DNA of 64,000 nucleotides. Source: Methanomicrobiales archaeon HGW-Methanomicrobiales-1. GTDB lineage: Archaea > Halobacteriota > Methanomicrobia > Methanomicrobiales > Methanospirillaceae. The notes beneath the pieces are model-generated. The model saw only the letters and a program-made list of their open reading frames with translations. It was not told where the DNA came from and did not search any database. Location of the stretch: the NCBI GenBank assembly GCA_002839675.1, contig PGYM01000001.1, positions 362,683 to 426,682 on the forward strand, written 5' to 3'. The position numbers were made by a program, and so were the translations under genes. Below, piece by piece: positions 33,927 through 43,162 of this stretch (its first letter is position 1; every line of letters begins with the position of its first letter).

Positions 33927-34592
33927 ATGCAGGAAAAAACGGGGATTCTGCTCGTTCTGGTTTGTATTGCTGCCATAGTCTGTGCCGGATGCACAGGATC
34001 AGCACCTGCGGGTACTCCGGCAGGTACTGAGGTTAAGGCAACAGTCCCGCCGGCAACAACAGAGATACCTGCAACAACGGTGATAAAGGTCGCTCCGGAT
34101 ACGTCGGTTCCGACCCAGGTCCAGAATACAAGCGTAAACCAGGAAACAACGGTTACCGCACAAGTCACGGAAACGATCCCGGCAAAAACTGCGGATCCTA
34201 TTCTCCACCGTTATATTTTCAAATGGCCGGTAGCAGTGAATGGTATCGATTATGGATATGAATATAAATTCTACCCCGACGGCTCTGTGACCTATAAGTA
34301 TGGACCCCTCTCTGAGGTATCAAGTGTCATGACGATCAACCCCACCTCACAGATGGGCGGGACCTGGATGAATCTGGGCGATAATAAATACCTGGTGAAG
34401 ATTATTCCCGAAGGAAAGAATGTCCAGTCGTATACCCGGGAATATACCCTGGTGGCGGAATATGAAGATCCCCTCTACCCAGGAAAGATCAATACGGAAC
34501 ATATCGAAAGCGACTATGAAAAGGGTGCAATTTTCCCGGGCCGGGATACTCTCAACCAGATGTATTACCCGGAGCGGGCAAAGACCGATTAA
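33927..34592 (+). CDS. Putative secreted lipoprotein of unknown function
   Basis: A 221-residue protein with an N-terminal hydrophobic signal and lipobox-like IVCAGCTGS, so Cys is probably lipid-modified outside the cell. A Thr/Pro/Ala-rich linker (about 25-80) is followed by a domain with GYEYKFYPDGSVTYKYGP and LGDNKYLVKIIPEG, seen in other methanogen surface proteins of unknown role. ATG 33927 gives a normal signal peptide; the in-frame start at 33888 adds 13 residues. It follows the exporter operon by about 215 bases, so linkage to it is uncertain. Confidence 0.7.
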   Translation: MQEKTGILLVLVCIAAIVCAGCTGSAPAGTPAGTEVKATVPPATTEIPATTVIKVAPDTSVPTQVQNTSVNQETTVTAQVTETIPAKTADPILHRYIFKWPVAVNGIDYGYEYKFYPDGSVTYKYGPLSEVSSVMTINPTSQMGGTWMNLGDNKYLVKIIPEGKNVQSYTREYTLVAEYEDPLYPGKINTEHIESDYEKGAIFPGRDTLNQMYYPERAKTD

Positions 34593-34606
34593 TCATCTCC
34601 CTTTTT

Positions 34607-34753
34607 TTATTGAATCACGTTCTCCCCGGGTATATTGCCACACCGCTCCTGTTCGATGGCCCGACAGATCCGGGGATCGCGGTAGCAATCCGGTCCCCCA
34701 GCAAAACCGATGGTCTTTTTTGAAACGGGCATCCGACCCACCGGTATCACCAT
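34607..34753 (-). CDS. Possible small Cys-containing protein
   Basis: A 48-residue frame whose codon use (C/G in the third position) matches real neighbours. It ends near the lipoprotein gene and contains FAGGPDCYRDPRICRAIEQE followed by RCG, giving three cysteines. A TATA-like CATAAATAC lies just upstream on this strand, but no ribosome site is clear. Not recognised; it may be a short metal-binding protein or chance. Confidence 0.35.
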   Translation of the reverse strand: MVIPVGRMPVSKKTIGFAGGPDCYRDPRICRAIEQERCGNIPGENVIQ

Positions 34754-34834
34754 GATGTATTTATGATGCCGGAGGACAAACATATCCGGAGTCACGATTA
34801 TTTTCAATCCGACACGAATACGAGGAGGCAGATT

Positions 34835-35293
34835 TTGGCAACAAATACTCAACAACAGGACCAGCGCGAACTGATGATGCTCCAGCAATACCTCAAGGAT
34901 TACGGGCAGCAGGCCGAGATCTTTGTCGAGCAGTTGAACCTGCTCGAAAATGGCAGGATGGAGGCAAGTGCCGCCATTGAGGCACTCGAAGCAATGGTTG
35001 CCGCAGACGACAATACCGTCCTCCTCCAGATCGGTGGCGGGACAAGCGTGCGGGCAAAGGTGCTCGAGCCTGAGAAGATCCTTGTCGCCATCGGTGCAGA
35101 AGTCGTCATTGAACGAACCAACAGTGAAGCCGTGGAATTCTTAAAAGGGCGGATCATGGAGATGGAAGCTTCGCAGAAGCGGGTATCCGAGACGCTTGAA
35201 AAGCTCCGTGCCCAGATGAACGAGATCACCAAACGGCTTGAGTTCGGGTACCAGCAGTCCCAGCAGATGGGTGTACCGCAGGAAGAGGAATAA
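34835..35293 (+). CDS. pfdA: Prefoldin alpha subunit
   Basis: A 152-residue subunit of the prefoldin hexamer that delivers unfolded proteins to the thermosome. The coiled-coil N-terminal helix MMLQQYLKDYGQQAEIF, the central beta hairpins LLQIGGGTSVRAKVL and VAIGAEVVIERT, and the C-terminal helix (KRVSETLEKLRAQMNEITK) are typical. I start it at TTG 34835 with GAGGAGG 6 bases upstream; an ATG at 34763 would add 24 residues unlike prefoldin. It restarts the conserved gene run LX-pfdA-ftsY, here split by accessory DNA. Confidence 0.92.
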   Translation: MATNTQQQDQRELMMLQQYLKDYGQQAEIFVEQLNLLENGRMEASAAIEALEAMVAADDNTVLLQIGGGTSVRAKVLEPEKILVAIGAEVVIERTNSEAVEFLKGRIMEMEASQKRVSETLEKLRAQMNEITKRLEFGYQQSQQMGVPQEEE

Positions 35294-35307
35294 CGAGGTC
35301 TTTTCTC

Positions 35308-36351
35308 ATGTTTGGGGGGCTTAAGGAGCGGTTGCAGGCCGCAAGAAACCGGTTAAGCAGCAGTATCGGAGCGGCTGCTGCACCCCCTGAGGCTGAGCCG
35401 GTCGCCACGCCTTCTACCCCCGCTCCCGCTGCCGTCCCGGGAGAACCGGCAAAAACGTTATCCCCAACTTTTGTTGACAAGGTCAAGGTCCTTGTCCTTG
35501 AACGGGAACTGATCGTATCGGACAAGAGTATCGCCGATGCCCTGTCGGAACTGGAGATGACCCTGCTCGAAAGCGATGTGGCCCTGCCCGTCACTGATGC
35601 CATCATCCTCCATGTCCGGAAAAGCCTGGTCGGGAGACACCGGAAGATCAGCGAATCGGTGGATGCGATGGTGGTCAGTGCCTTAAAGTCGGCACTTCTC
35701 GAAGTGCTGGGCAAGGGCTTTGACCTGAATGAATACATCAGGACCCACCCCCATCCGGTCAAGATCCTGTTTACCGGCGTAAACGGGACCGGCAAGACCA
35801 CGAGCGTTGCCAAGATCGGCTCGTATCTCCGCAAACAGGGCTTTACGGTCGTGATCGGAGCCGGGGATACGTACCGGGCCGGTGCAATCGAACAGATCGC
35901 GGTCCATGCGGAGCGGCTGGGCATCAAGGTTATCCAGCACAAGGAAGGTGCAGACCCGTCTGCGGTTCTCTTTGATACCGTGCAGTACGCCATCTCGCAC
36001 AAGATCGATGTCGTGCTCGCCGATACTGCCGGGCGGTTCCATACCAAGTCGAACCTGATGAACCAGCTCGACAAGATCAAACGCGTGATGAAACCCGATC
36101 TCGTGATCTATGTCGATGAAGCCGTAGCCGGCAACGATGCGGTTATCCGGGCCGCCGAATTTGACAAGACGGTGGGTGCCGATGCGATTGTGCTTACCAA
36201 GGCCGACATGGACTCGAAAGGCGGGGCCGCGATCTCGATCGCCCATACGATAGGAAAACCGCTGATGTTCCTTGGGGTCGGCCAGTCCTATGATGATATC
36301 ATCCCGTTCGATCCCGCGGGAATGGTCGATGAACTCCTGGATGGTGCCTGA
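35308..36351 (+). CDS. ftsY: Signal recognition particle receptor FtsY
   Basis: A 347-residue SRP receptor GTPase. An Ala/Pro-rich N-terminal stretch (about 1-50) precedes the N domain. The G domain has the P-loop [55 protein letters not shown], the TKAD box and [14 protein letters not shown]. All match FtsY. Its stop overlaps the SRP54 start by one base. Confidence 0.96.
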   Translation: MFGGLKERLQAARNRLSSSIGAAAAPPEAEPVATPSTPAPAAVPGEPAKTLSPTFVDKVKVLVLERELIVSDKSIADALSELEMTLLESDVALPVTDAIILHVRKSLVGRHRKISESVDAMVVSALKSALLEVLGKGFDLNEYIRTHPHPVKILFTGVNGTGKTTSVAKIGSYLRKQGFTVVIGAGDTYRAGAIEQIAVHAERLGIKVIQHKEGADPSAVLFDTVQYAISHKIDVVLADTAGRFHTKSNLMNQLDKIKRVMKPDLVIYVDEAVAGNDAVIRAAEFDKTVGADAIVLTKADMDSKGGAAISIAHTIGKPLMFLGVGQSYDDIIPFDPAGMVDELLDGA

Positions 36352-37685
36352 TGCTCGACAATCTCTCGTACTCCTTAAAAGATGCATTAAAAAAACTGGC
36401 CGGAAAGACGGTCGTCGATCGTGCAGCAGTCGATGAACTGGTAAAAGATCTCCAGCGGGCGCTCATCTCTGCGGACGTAAACGTCAAGCTCGTTATGGAG
36501 CTGAGCAAGGCGATCCGCACCCGATCTCTCGATGAGCAGCTGCCCAAGGGCACCAATGTCCGCGAGCATGTCCTGCGCATCGTGTACCAGGAACTTGTCC
36601 GGCTTGTCTGGGCATCCACTGAAGTAAAACTCGAACCCCAGACTATCCTTATGGCGGGGCTTCAGGGCAGTGGTAAGACCACAACCACCGCAAAACTTGC
36701 CCGCTATTTCCAGAAGAAGGGCATGAAAGTTGCGGTGATCTGTGCCGATACATTCCGCCCGGGCGCTTACGACCAGCTCAACACGCTCTGTACCAAGATC
36801 CATGTGCCCTGCTTTGGCAACCCGGCGGAAAAGGATGCCATCAAGATCACAAGGGAAGGGCTCGCAGCCCTCAAGGACCACGAACTGATCATCGTCGATA
36901 CCCAGGGCCGGCATGCTCTCGAAGCCGATCTTATCCAGGAGATCATCGATCTCAACAATCTTACGAAAGCCACGCACCGCTGGCTCGTTATCGATGCAGC
37001 ACTCGGCCAGCAGGCAAGCGAGCAGGCAAAACGGTTCCACGAAGCGATCGGGATCGATGGCGTCATCATCACCAAGATGGACGGTACCGCAAAAGGCGGT
37101 GGCGCAATGTCTGCGGTTGCCGAGACCAAGAGCGGGATTGCGTTCATCGGTGCCGGTGAGACGATTGAGGATCTCGAACGGTTCGATGCCGACGGGTTCA
37201 TCTCCCGCCTGCTCGGCATGGGTGACCTAAAGGCACTCTACGAGAAGGCCACCGAGGCGATGAACGCGGAAGACGTGGATATCAACGCGATGATGAAGGG
37301 CAAGTTCACCCTCCGCGACATGTACAAGCAGCTCGAAGCCCTCAACAAGATGGGCCCGTTAAAGCAGATCATGGGCATGCTTCCGATGGGCAACATGGAA
37401 CTGCCCGAAGGGGTGTATGATGTCACGAGCACCAAGATGGTGCGCTACCGGATCATCATGGACTCGATGACCCCCCTTGAACTCGATGATCCCACACTCC
37501 TCAACAGCTCCCGCATGTCGCGGATCGCTCACGGATCAGGAGCAAAACCCGATGAAGTCCGCGAACTGCTCAAGTACTTCAAAATGATGCAGCGCACCCT
37601 GAAAGGGCTCCGCGGAGCAACGGGCGGCGGCGGCGGGAAGTTCAATATGCAGCGCCTGATGAAACGTTTCTCCGGCCAGCAATGA
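36351..37685 (+). CDS. srp54: Signal recognition particle 54 kDa protein
   Basis: A 444-residue SRP GTPase that binds signal sequences. The N domain is followed by the G domain with [47 protein letters not shown] in the DTAGR-like position (Gln for Ala), and [16 protein letters not shown]. The C-terminal M domain has the Met-rich [20 protein letters not shown] and ends with a basic [10 protein letters not shown]. Complete. It overlaps TrmY by 4 bases (ATGA). Confidence 0.97.
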   Translation: MLDNLSYSLKDALKKLAGKTVVDRAAVDELVKDLQRALISADVNVKLVMELSKAIRTRSLDEQLPKGTNVREHVLRIVYQELVRLVWASTEVKLEPQTILMAGLQGSGKTTTTAKLARYFQKKGMKVAVICADTFRPGAYDQLNTLCTKIHVPCFGNPAEKDAIKITREGLAALKDHELIIVDTQGRHALEADLIQEIIDLNNLTKATHRWLVIDAALGQQASEQAKRFHEAIGIDGVIITKMDGTAKGGGAMSAVAETKSGIAFIGAGETIEDLERFDADGFISRLLGMGDLKALYEKATEAMNAEDVDINAMMKGKFTLRDMYKQLEALNKMGPLKQIMGMLPMGNMELPEGVYDVTSTKMVRYRIIMDSMTPLELDDPTLLNSSRMSRIAHGSGAKPDEVRELLKYFKMMQRTLKGLRGATGGGGGKFNMQRLMKRFSGQQ

Positions 37686-38272
37686 GCCCCGATATGACAG
37701 TATTTGCGATTATCGGGCATATTGCCCGGACTGACGGGGGCTATTCCCTCAATGACCTGCCGGGCAGCGGCGGGCGGATGGATGTGCTCTGCCGGTGCGT
37801 GAATGCCTCGTTCTTCCTCTCGCATGATCTCCGCAGGGACGTGGAATGCTACCTTGTGCTCTGCGGTGCGCCGGCGGGTCCGAAGACCGTGAAGTTCTCC
37901 GGGGAAACGGTACGTTCGCTCTCCCCGGATGAGCGGAGTGCCGGAGCATTGATAAAAAAGGCGCTCGATACGGTATGCGGCAATGAGTTCCGCGAAGCGG
38001 CTGATGGCATTCATGTGCGCAAAGGGGGCCTTGAACGGCTCCTGACCGAGCATACGTTTGCGGTGCTGGATGAGCATGGGGCAGATATCCGGAAGGCAGG
38101 CCCCCTTCCCGATGCGTTCCTGCTCTCCGATCATCTCAACTTCACCGAAGCCGAAGAACTACTCATAAAAGACTGCCCGCGGTTTTCCGTGGGGCCGAAC
38201 TGCCTGCATGCCGATCACACGATCACGGTGCTGCAGAACGAACTGGACAGGAGAAAGAGCCAATGGACGTAA
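37682..38272 (+). CDS. trmY: tRNA pseudouridine(54) N1-methyltransferase
   Basis: A 196-residue SPOUT-class enzyme that methylates N1 of pseudouridine 54 in archaeal tRNA. It has the N-terminal [39 protein letters not shown], and the knot region [19 protein letters not shown], with [19 protein letters not shown] at the end. It stands directly upstream of Pus10, which makes the pseudouridine it acts on; the two genes overlap by 10 bases, a telling functional pair. Confidence 0.93.
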   Translation: MSPDMTVFAIIGHIARTDGGYSLNDLPGSGGRMDVLCRCVNASFFLSHDLRRDVECYLVLCGAPAGPKTVKFSGETVRSLSPDERSAGALIKKALDTVCGNEFREAADGIHVRKGGLERLLTEHTFAVLDEHGADIRKAGPLPDAFLLSDHLNFTEAEELLIKDCPRFSVGPNCLHADHTITVLQNELDRRKSQWT

Positions 38273-39495
38273 ACGAACAGGTGGATAAGATCCTCGAATA
38301 TGGCGACTGCTGCGATCACTGCCTCGGGCGGTTCTTTGGCAAACGCTCGCACGGGCTGAGCAATGATGAACGCGGAAGGTCATTGAGGATCGCAAAAGCG
38401 ATCGTGGCAAATGTTCCCTATAAGAAATTCAGCGCAACCTGCTGGGTGTGCGGGAATTTCTTTGACAGTGTCCCGCTCTGGGCAGACCGCGTTATTGCCG
38501 CAGTTGCCGGTCTGGAATATGATAATTTCCTGGTTGGCTGCCGGGTCCCCCCGTTGATTGCCGAGAACGAGGAGATGGTCTGGAGTGACCTGTCGCTCAC
38601 CGAGCCGGAACCGTTCAAGTCGGAAGTGAACCGCGAGGTGGGAAAGGCCGTCTCCGCCCGCACGGGCAAGGTAGTGGATTTCAAGAATCCCCAGATCGTA
38701 GTCATTCTCGATCCCGCTACCGGCAATACCGAGGTGCTGATCAACTCGGTCTTCTTCTATGGCCGATACCAGAAGTTCGAGCGGGGTATTCCGCAGACGC
38801 ACTGGGACTGCCGGGCGTGCCGGGGCAAGGGATGCGAGAAGTGCAATTTCACCGGCGCCCAGTATCTTGATTCCGTGGAAGAGCTGATCGGCAGGCCGGT
38901 CATTGCTGCCTTTGACGGGACCAATGCCGTGCTGCATGGGGCCGGAAGGGAAGATATTGATGCGCGGATGGTGGGCACGGGGCGCCCGTTCATCCTTGAA
39001 GTGGTTGAACCCAAACGGCGCACCCTTGACCTTAAGGCACTTGAAGCCGAGATTAACCGGACGGCGGACGGGCGGGTTTCGGTGGAACTGAAACGCTGGA
39101 CCGACCGGGCTGAGGTGGAAACCCTTAAATCCAACAAAGCGCATAAAAAATACAGGATCCTGGTCGAGGTTGACGGCGCATTATCTGCGGATGAGTTCGC
39201 AAATGCTGTAAAAACCTTGGAGGGCGTCACAATACAACAGCGCACGCCCGAAAGGGTCGCTCACCGGAGAGCAGACAAGATCCGGGAGCGAAAAGTCCTC
39301 GCGATCGAGCATGCAGGCGAACAGGACGGCAAATTTGTTGTCGAAGTCCTGGGAGAAGCCGGCCTCTACATCAAAGAGCTCGTGAGCGGGGATTCTGGCA
39401 GAACCCGTCCGAGTCTTGCCGAGATCCTGAAAAAACCGGCCCGCGTTACCAGCCTCGACGTAACACAGGTAGAAGGAATGAAGGAGGGAGATTAA
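38263..39495 (+). CDS. pus10: tRNA pseudouridine synthase Pus10
   Basis: A 410-residue enzyme that makes pseudouridine 54 and 55 in archaeal tRNA. The N-terminal Cys-rich part has CCDHCLGRFFGKRSHGLSND and CWVCGNFF as zinc ligands, followed by a THUMP-like middle. The catalytic region has GREDIDARMVGTGRPFILEV with the nucleophile Asp. The end shows GEAGLYIKELVSGDSGRTRP, the typical C-terminal PUS motif. Length matches other archaeal Pus10. It ends 2 bases before L21e. Confidence 0.95.
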   Translation: MDVNEQVDKILEYGDCCDHCLGRFFGKRSHGLSNDERGRSLRIAKAIVANVPYKKFSATCWVCGNFFDSVPLWADRVIAAVAGLEYDNFLVGCRVPPLIAENEEMVWSDLSLTEPEPFKSEVNREVGKAVSARTGKVVDFKNPQIVVILDPATGNTEVLINSVFFYGRYQKFERGIPQTHWDCRACRGKGCEKCNFTGAQYLDSVEELIGRPVIAAFDGTNAVLHGAGREDIDARMVGTGRPFILEVVEPKRRTLDLKALEAEINRTADGRVSVELKRWTDRAEVETLKSNKAHKKYRILVEVDGALSADEFANAVKTLEGVTIQQRTPERVAHRRADKIRERKVLAIEHAGEQDGKFVVEVLGEAGLYIKELVSGDSGRTRPSLAEILKKPARVTSLDVTQVEGMKEGD

Positions 39496-39497
39496 AC

Positions 39498-39788
39498 ATG
39501 GCACATCACAATGGTCCACGAAAGGGAACACGGTATAAGTACAAGAAAGATCTGAGAAAGCGCGGGCTGCCGCCCGTAACCTCCGTCATCCAGCATTTCG
39601 AATTAGGTGACAGGGTGCACATAGTGTGTGAGCCAAGTATCCAGAAGGGTATGCCCCACCGCAGGTTCCACGGAAAGACGGGAACCGTTATCGGTCGGCG
39701 TGGACGTGCATGGATGCTTACCATCCGCGATGGTAACGCCGACAAGACCGTCATTTCCAGACCACAACATCTAAAAGCACAAAAGTAA
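39498..39788 (+). CDS. rpl21e: Ribosomal protein L21e
   Basis: A 96-residue large-subunit protein of the SH3-like L21e family. Segments NGPRKGTRYKYKKDLRKRGL, FELGDRVHIVCEPSIQKGMP, HRRFHGKTGTVIGRRGRAWM and a final RPQHLKAQK are typical. It starts just after Pus10 and is followed by RpoF. Confidence 0.97.
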   Translation: MAHHNGPRKGTRYKYKKDLRKRGLPPVTSVIQHFELGDRVHIVCEPSIQKGMPHRRFHGKTGTVIGRRGRAWMLTIRDGNADKTVISRPQHLKAQK

Positions 39789-39810
39789 ACTCACTGTTTA
39801 GGTGATTGGC

Positions 39811-40161
39811 ATGAAAGTCAAGGGTATAATTAGCGAAGAAAAGGTTACGCTCCCCGAGATGCGCGGAGTCCTTTTAGCGGTGGAATCCGAACGGGTTGCC
39901 GCCGAGAAGGAGATGTCATACGAGTTCCGGCGCTGTATTGAACATGCTAATCAGCTGACAAAGACCACGCCGGAAAAAGCTCAGGCTCTTGTAGCCGACC
40001 TCCTCAAATTGGAAAAGATGAAACCGGAGATTGCGTACCGTATCGCCAATATCATGCCAAAGACCCGCGATGAGGTCAGGGCGATCTACGCAAAGGAGCG
40101 GTTCACGCTTCTGCCGGAAGAAGTCGACGCTATCGTCGAACTGGTGATGACACACTTCTGA
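39811..40161 (+). CDS. rpoF: RNA polymerase subunit F (Rpb4 homologue)
   Basis: A 116-residue subunit that forms the polymerase stalk with RpoE. It has MKVKGIISEEKVTLPEMRGV, a helix with RRCIEHANQLTKTTPEKAQA, and the conserved end ERFTLLPEEVDAIVELV. ATG 39811 has AGGTGATT just upstream; an in-frame GTG lies at 39802. Length is usual. Confidence 0.92.
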   Translation: MKVKGIISEEKVTLPEMRGVLLAVESERVAAEKEMSYEFRRCIEHANQLTKTTPEKAQALVADLLKLEKMKPEIAYRIANIMPKTRDEVRAIYAKERFTLLPEEVDAIVELVMTHF

Positions 40162-40173
40162 GGTGTGAATAGC

Positions 40174-40737
40174 ATGAAGGCGGAGAAAAAAGAGATCAAC
40201 GCGATCGTACTGGATGTGCTCATGAAGGGCCATGCTGACGACCCCCGCCCCCAGTTTAAGCGGGAGCCTATCGTGCAGGCAATGGGTGTCGAGCAGTTCA
40301 AGCTGCTCGAACTCGTGCCAAAACCAACCGTCCTTATCCAGCTCCATGACCGGGTCTATATCGGAGATTCCGAGCGGGACAAGGTCGAGCGGGTGAAGCG
40401 CCGGATTGGGTATGCGGATCTCACTCCCACTGCACGTGGCGAACTCCCGTTTGTCATTGCAGAGGTTATCAAGGAGCGGGAAGCGGATTTTGTTGCTTTC
40501 TTTAACAAGGCGATCTCGATCACGCCCCGTCTCCATATGTTACACCTGCTCCCGGGTATCGGGAAGAAGCTGATGTGGGAGATTTTAGAAGAGCGCAACA
40601 AGAAGCCGTTTGCAGATTTTGCAGATATCTCTGCCCGCATCAAATCGATTCCCCACCCCGAGAAGATGATCCAGGCACGGATCATCGAAGAACTCGAGGT
40701 CAAGGAAACCAAATATCACGCGTTCACGACTCAATGA
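40174..40737 (+). CDS. DUF655 protein (helix-hairpin-helix RNA/DNA-binding)
   Basis: A 187-residue archaeal protein of the DUF655 family, which combines an OB-like N-terminal part (PTVLIQLHDRVYIGDSERDK) and a helix-hairpin-helix motif (LHMLHLLPGIGKKLMWEILE). It occurs between rpoF and ksgA in many euryarchaea, so a ribosome or RNA role is likely. ATG 40174 is preferred because AGGTG lies 8 bases before it. Overlaps ksgA in the ATGA arrangement. Confidence 0.88.
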   Translation: MKAEKKEINAIVLDVLMKGHADDPRPQFKREPIVQAMGVEQFKLLELVPKPTVLIQLHDRVYIGDSERDKVERVKRRIGYADLTPTARGELPFVIAEVIKEREADFVAFFNKAISITPRLHMLHLLPGIGKKLMWEILEERNKKPFADFADISARIKSIPHPEKMIQARIIEELEVKETKYHAFTTQ

Positions 40738-41498
40738 AAGCACATCACGACCAGCACTTCCTCATTGATCCCAACGCGGTCAAACGGATCGCAGATCTTG
40801 AGGACGTTAAGGGAAAACGGGTGCTGGAAGTCGGCCCGGGCAACGGGGCACTCACCCGTGCCCTGCTGGACCGCGGTGCAATTGTGCATGCGATTGAGCT
40901 CGACGGGAAGCTCTGCGAGCAACTCGCCGACACTTTTTTTGATGAGATTGAGAGCGGCCAGTTGACCGTGCAGCACGGCGATGCCACAAAGTGCGAACTT
41001 CCGTCCTTTGAGATGTCTGTCTCGAACCTGCCATATTCGGTCAGTTCGAAGATCACGTTCAGGCTGCTCGACTGCGGGTTTAAAGTGGCGGTGCTGATGT
41101 ACCAGAGCGAATTTGCGGACCGGATGGTTGCCCCGGCGGGAACCAAGGACTGCGGCAGGCTCTCGATCATGGTCCAGACCTATGCAGCGGTCCAGAAGTG
41201 TTTCGAGCTTCCCCCGCAGTGTTTCTCTCCCCGCCCGCAGGTTCACTCAACGGTCGTGAAGATCTTCCCCCGCGACCCGATCTTCTTTATCGAGGACCGG
41301 AAACGGTATGCCGATGTGGTCCGGGCACTCTTCTCCCACCGGAGAAAGACCGTCCGGAACTGCCTTAAAGGATCTGGCGGGATGCTTGATCCTGAATGGG
41401 TAAAGCGGGTGATTGCTGCCCTGCCACCGGAGATTCTCCAGAGCCGTCCTGAGGCATTATACTTAGAGGATTTTGCTACGATCAGCAATATGGCGTGA
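40734..41498 (+). CDS. rsmA: 16S rRNA dimethyladenosine transferase (KsgA/Dim1)
   Basis: A 254-residue Rossmann methyltransferase that dimethylates two adenosines at the 3' end of 16S rRNA. It has the HDQHFLIDPNAVKRIADL start, the SAM loop VLEVGPGNGALTRALLDRG, the NLPYSVSSKITF catalytic motif with Asn-Leu-Pro-Tyr, and SPRPQVHSTVVKIFPRD. Normal size. The open frame continues upstream to 40575 but that part overlaps DUF655. Confidence 0.96.
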   Translation: MKAHHDQHFLIDPNAVKRIADLEDVKGKRVLEVGPGNGALTRALLDRGAIVHAIELDGKLCEQLADTFFDEIESGQLTVQHGDATKCELPSFEMSVSNLPYSVSSKITFRLLDCGFKVAVLMYQSEFADRMVAPAGTKDCGRLSIMVQTYAAVQKCFELPPQCFSPRPQVHSTVVKIFPRDPIFFIEDRKRYADVVRALFSHRRKTVRNCLKGSGGMLDPEWVKRVIAALPPEILQSRPEALYLEDFATISNMA

Positions 41499-41746
41499 AT
41501 TTTCATCACTGCTCTCTCTCAAATCTGTTTTGTAGATATTTTAAGAGTAAATCTACCTCTCAAAGGGATTTATTTTAGTGAATTGATTCCAGATCGTGGT
41601 TGATGCCCCCCTGTGTGAGCATTTTTTCGATAAAAATCAGGATTTTTTTCTTTTAAACTACCGGTGGGTATATACAGAGAACGCAAACAATTCAGGGTTC
41701 TTATATCACAAAACGGGGCAAATATCAATAGTACGAGTGTTACCGC

Positions 41747-42313
41747 ATGGCCCATGATCCGTCGCAGGTGTACCAGCCCGAAGATGATACCTATCTCCTG
41801 CTCGATGCTGCAATTAATGAGGTAAAGCCCGGTGATAGGGTGCTGGAAATCGGGACCGGTTCCGGTCTCATATCCCGGGAGCTCTCAAAGGTATCCGATG
41901 TAGTGGCAACGGACATCAATCCCCATGCAGCCCTGTGTGCACGGGGTGACGGTGTCCAGGTAGTGCGGAGCGATCTCTTTGCCGGGATCCGGGGCACGTT
42001 CGATCTTATCATTTTCAACCCGCCGTATCTTCCCACGCAGCCGGAGGAGCGGATTGATGACTGGCTGGAGTATGCGCTGGATGGCGGTGCCACTGGCAGG
42101 GACGTGATCGAAAGGTTTGCTGCCGGGGTGGATACGGTGCTTGCGCTGGACGGGCGGATTCTCCTGTTGATCTCATCGCTTACCGGGCTCGACGAAGTGA
42201 GCGACCTGTTTTCACAGCACGGGTTTGTGACCCGGGTGATGGTGGCCCAGCTGATCGAGGATGAAGAGCTCTACGTGCTGCATATCGCCCGTGTTCCCCA
42301 GATATTTTTGTAA
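41747..42313 (+). CDS. HemK2-like protein methyltransferase
   Basis: A 188-residue SAM methyltransferase. It has VYQPEDDTYLLLDAAI, motif I VLEIGTGSGLISREL, and the catalytic NPPY in FNPPYLPTQPEE. This is the pattern of archaeal/eukaryal HemK2 (Mtq2, partner of Trm112), which methylates a Gln in the release factor aRF1. A CTTATATCA box lies at 41699-41707. A related role on a ribosomal protein cannot be ruled out. Confidence 0.88.
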   Translation: MAHDPSQVYQPEDDTYLLLDAAINEVKPGDRVLEIGTGSGLISRELSKVSDVVATDINPHAALCARGDGVQVVRSDLFAGIRGTFDLIIFNPPYLPTQPEERIDDWLEYALDGGATGRDVIERFAAGVDTVLALDGRILLLISSLTGLDEVSDLFSQHGFVTRVMVAQLIEDEELYVLHIARVPQIFL

Positions 42314-42372
42314 TTGCACTCGTTATCATGCATCTGCATTGCGATGACGATGAGATTGATCATATTCTCTCT

Positions 42373-43158
42373 TCAGGTAATCAGGCGTTTTTTCATCAGG
42401 TTGATCGAGATTACCCAGAAAATTGCGGTTACTGCCACAATCCATGCGAGGTGGAGAAAGATCGTCCACGAAAGGGCGGGCAGGGTTAACATCCGCATAA
42501 TGGCAACAATGTGTGTCAGGGGAAGCAGGGCAAGGGCAATGTACTGGAATGCCTCGGGAAGTAAGGAAAGCGGGAAGAATGTGCCCGAGAAGAGCATCAT
42601 GGGCGTGATGAAGAGGAACATGGGATAATTCAGGGTATCGATGCCCGGCGTGATTGCGGTAAAACACATCCCGATTGTGGCAAAAAGGAGCCCGCCCAGG
42701 AACGCGAGCGGGAGGGCAAGGAGCGCCAGGGGAAGCGAAATCACCCCGAAAGCGGCCAGTACCGGGAGCATGACTGCCACGTACAATACGCTGCGGGTGG
42801 CCCCCCAGAGCAGTTCGCCGGCGATTACATCTTCTATCGAGAGCGGGGTGGCGATCATGGCATCGAAACTTTTCTGGTAATACATGCGGACATAGGAACC
42901 GTATGTGCATTCGAAGAACGCGGAGTTCATCACGGATATTGCGAGAATGGCGGGGGCGATGAACTTGATGTACGGGATGCCATCGACCTCTTTGATATAG
43001 GTACCAAGGCCCATGCCAATGGCAAACAGGTAGAGCAGGGCGTCGACAAACGGCGGGAAGAAGTTGACTTTCCAGGTCCGCACAAAGACCACGAGGTTGC
43101 GGTACCAGACCCGCCCTGCCCGCACTGAAACCGGTGGAAGTGAGAAGAGGTGCGTCAT
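42373..43158 (-). CDS. ABC-2 type permease
   Basis: A 261-residue six-helix membrane protein: VDALLYLFAIGMGLGTYI, the YIKFIAPAILAISVMNSAFF helix, the coupling region YQKSFDAMIATPLSIEDVI, and FITPMMLFSGTFFPLSLLP. It pairs with the ATPase encoded just upstream, separated by 4 bases. It resembles the NodJ/polysaccharide branch of ABC-2 permeases; the cargo is unknown. Confidence 0.9.
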   Translation of the reverse strand: MTHLFSLPPVSVRAGRVWYRNLVVFVRTWKVNFFPPFVDALLYLFAIGMGLGTYIKEVDGIPYIKFIAPAILAISVMNSAFFECTYGSYVRMYYQKSFDAMIATPLSIEDVIAGELLWGATRSVLYVAVMLPVLAAFGVISLPLALLALPLAFLGGLLFATIGMCFTAITPGIDTLNYPMFLFITPMMLFSGTFFPLSLLPEAFQYIALALLPLTHIVAIMRMLTLPALSWTIFLHLAWIVAVTAIFWVISINLMKKRLIT

Positions 43159-43162
43159 GGTA

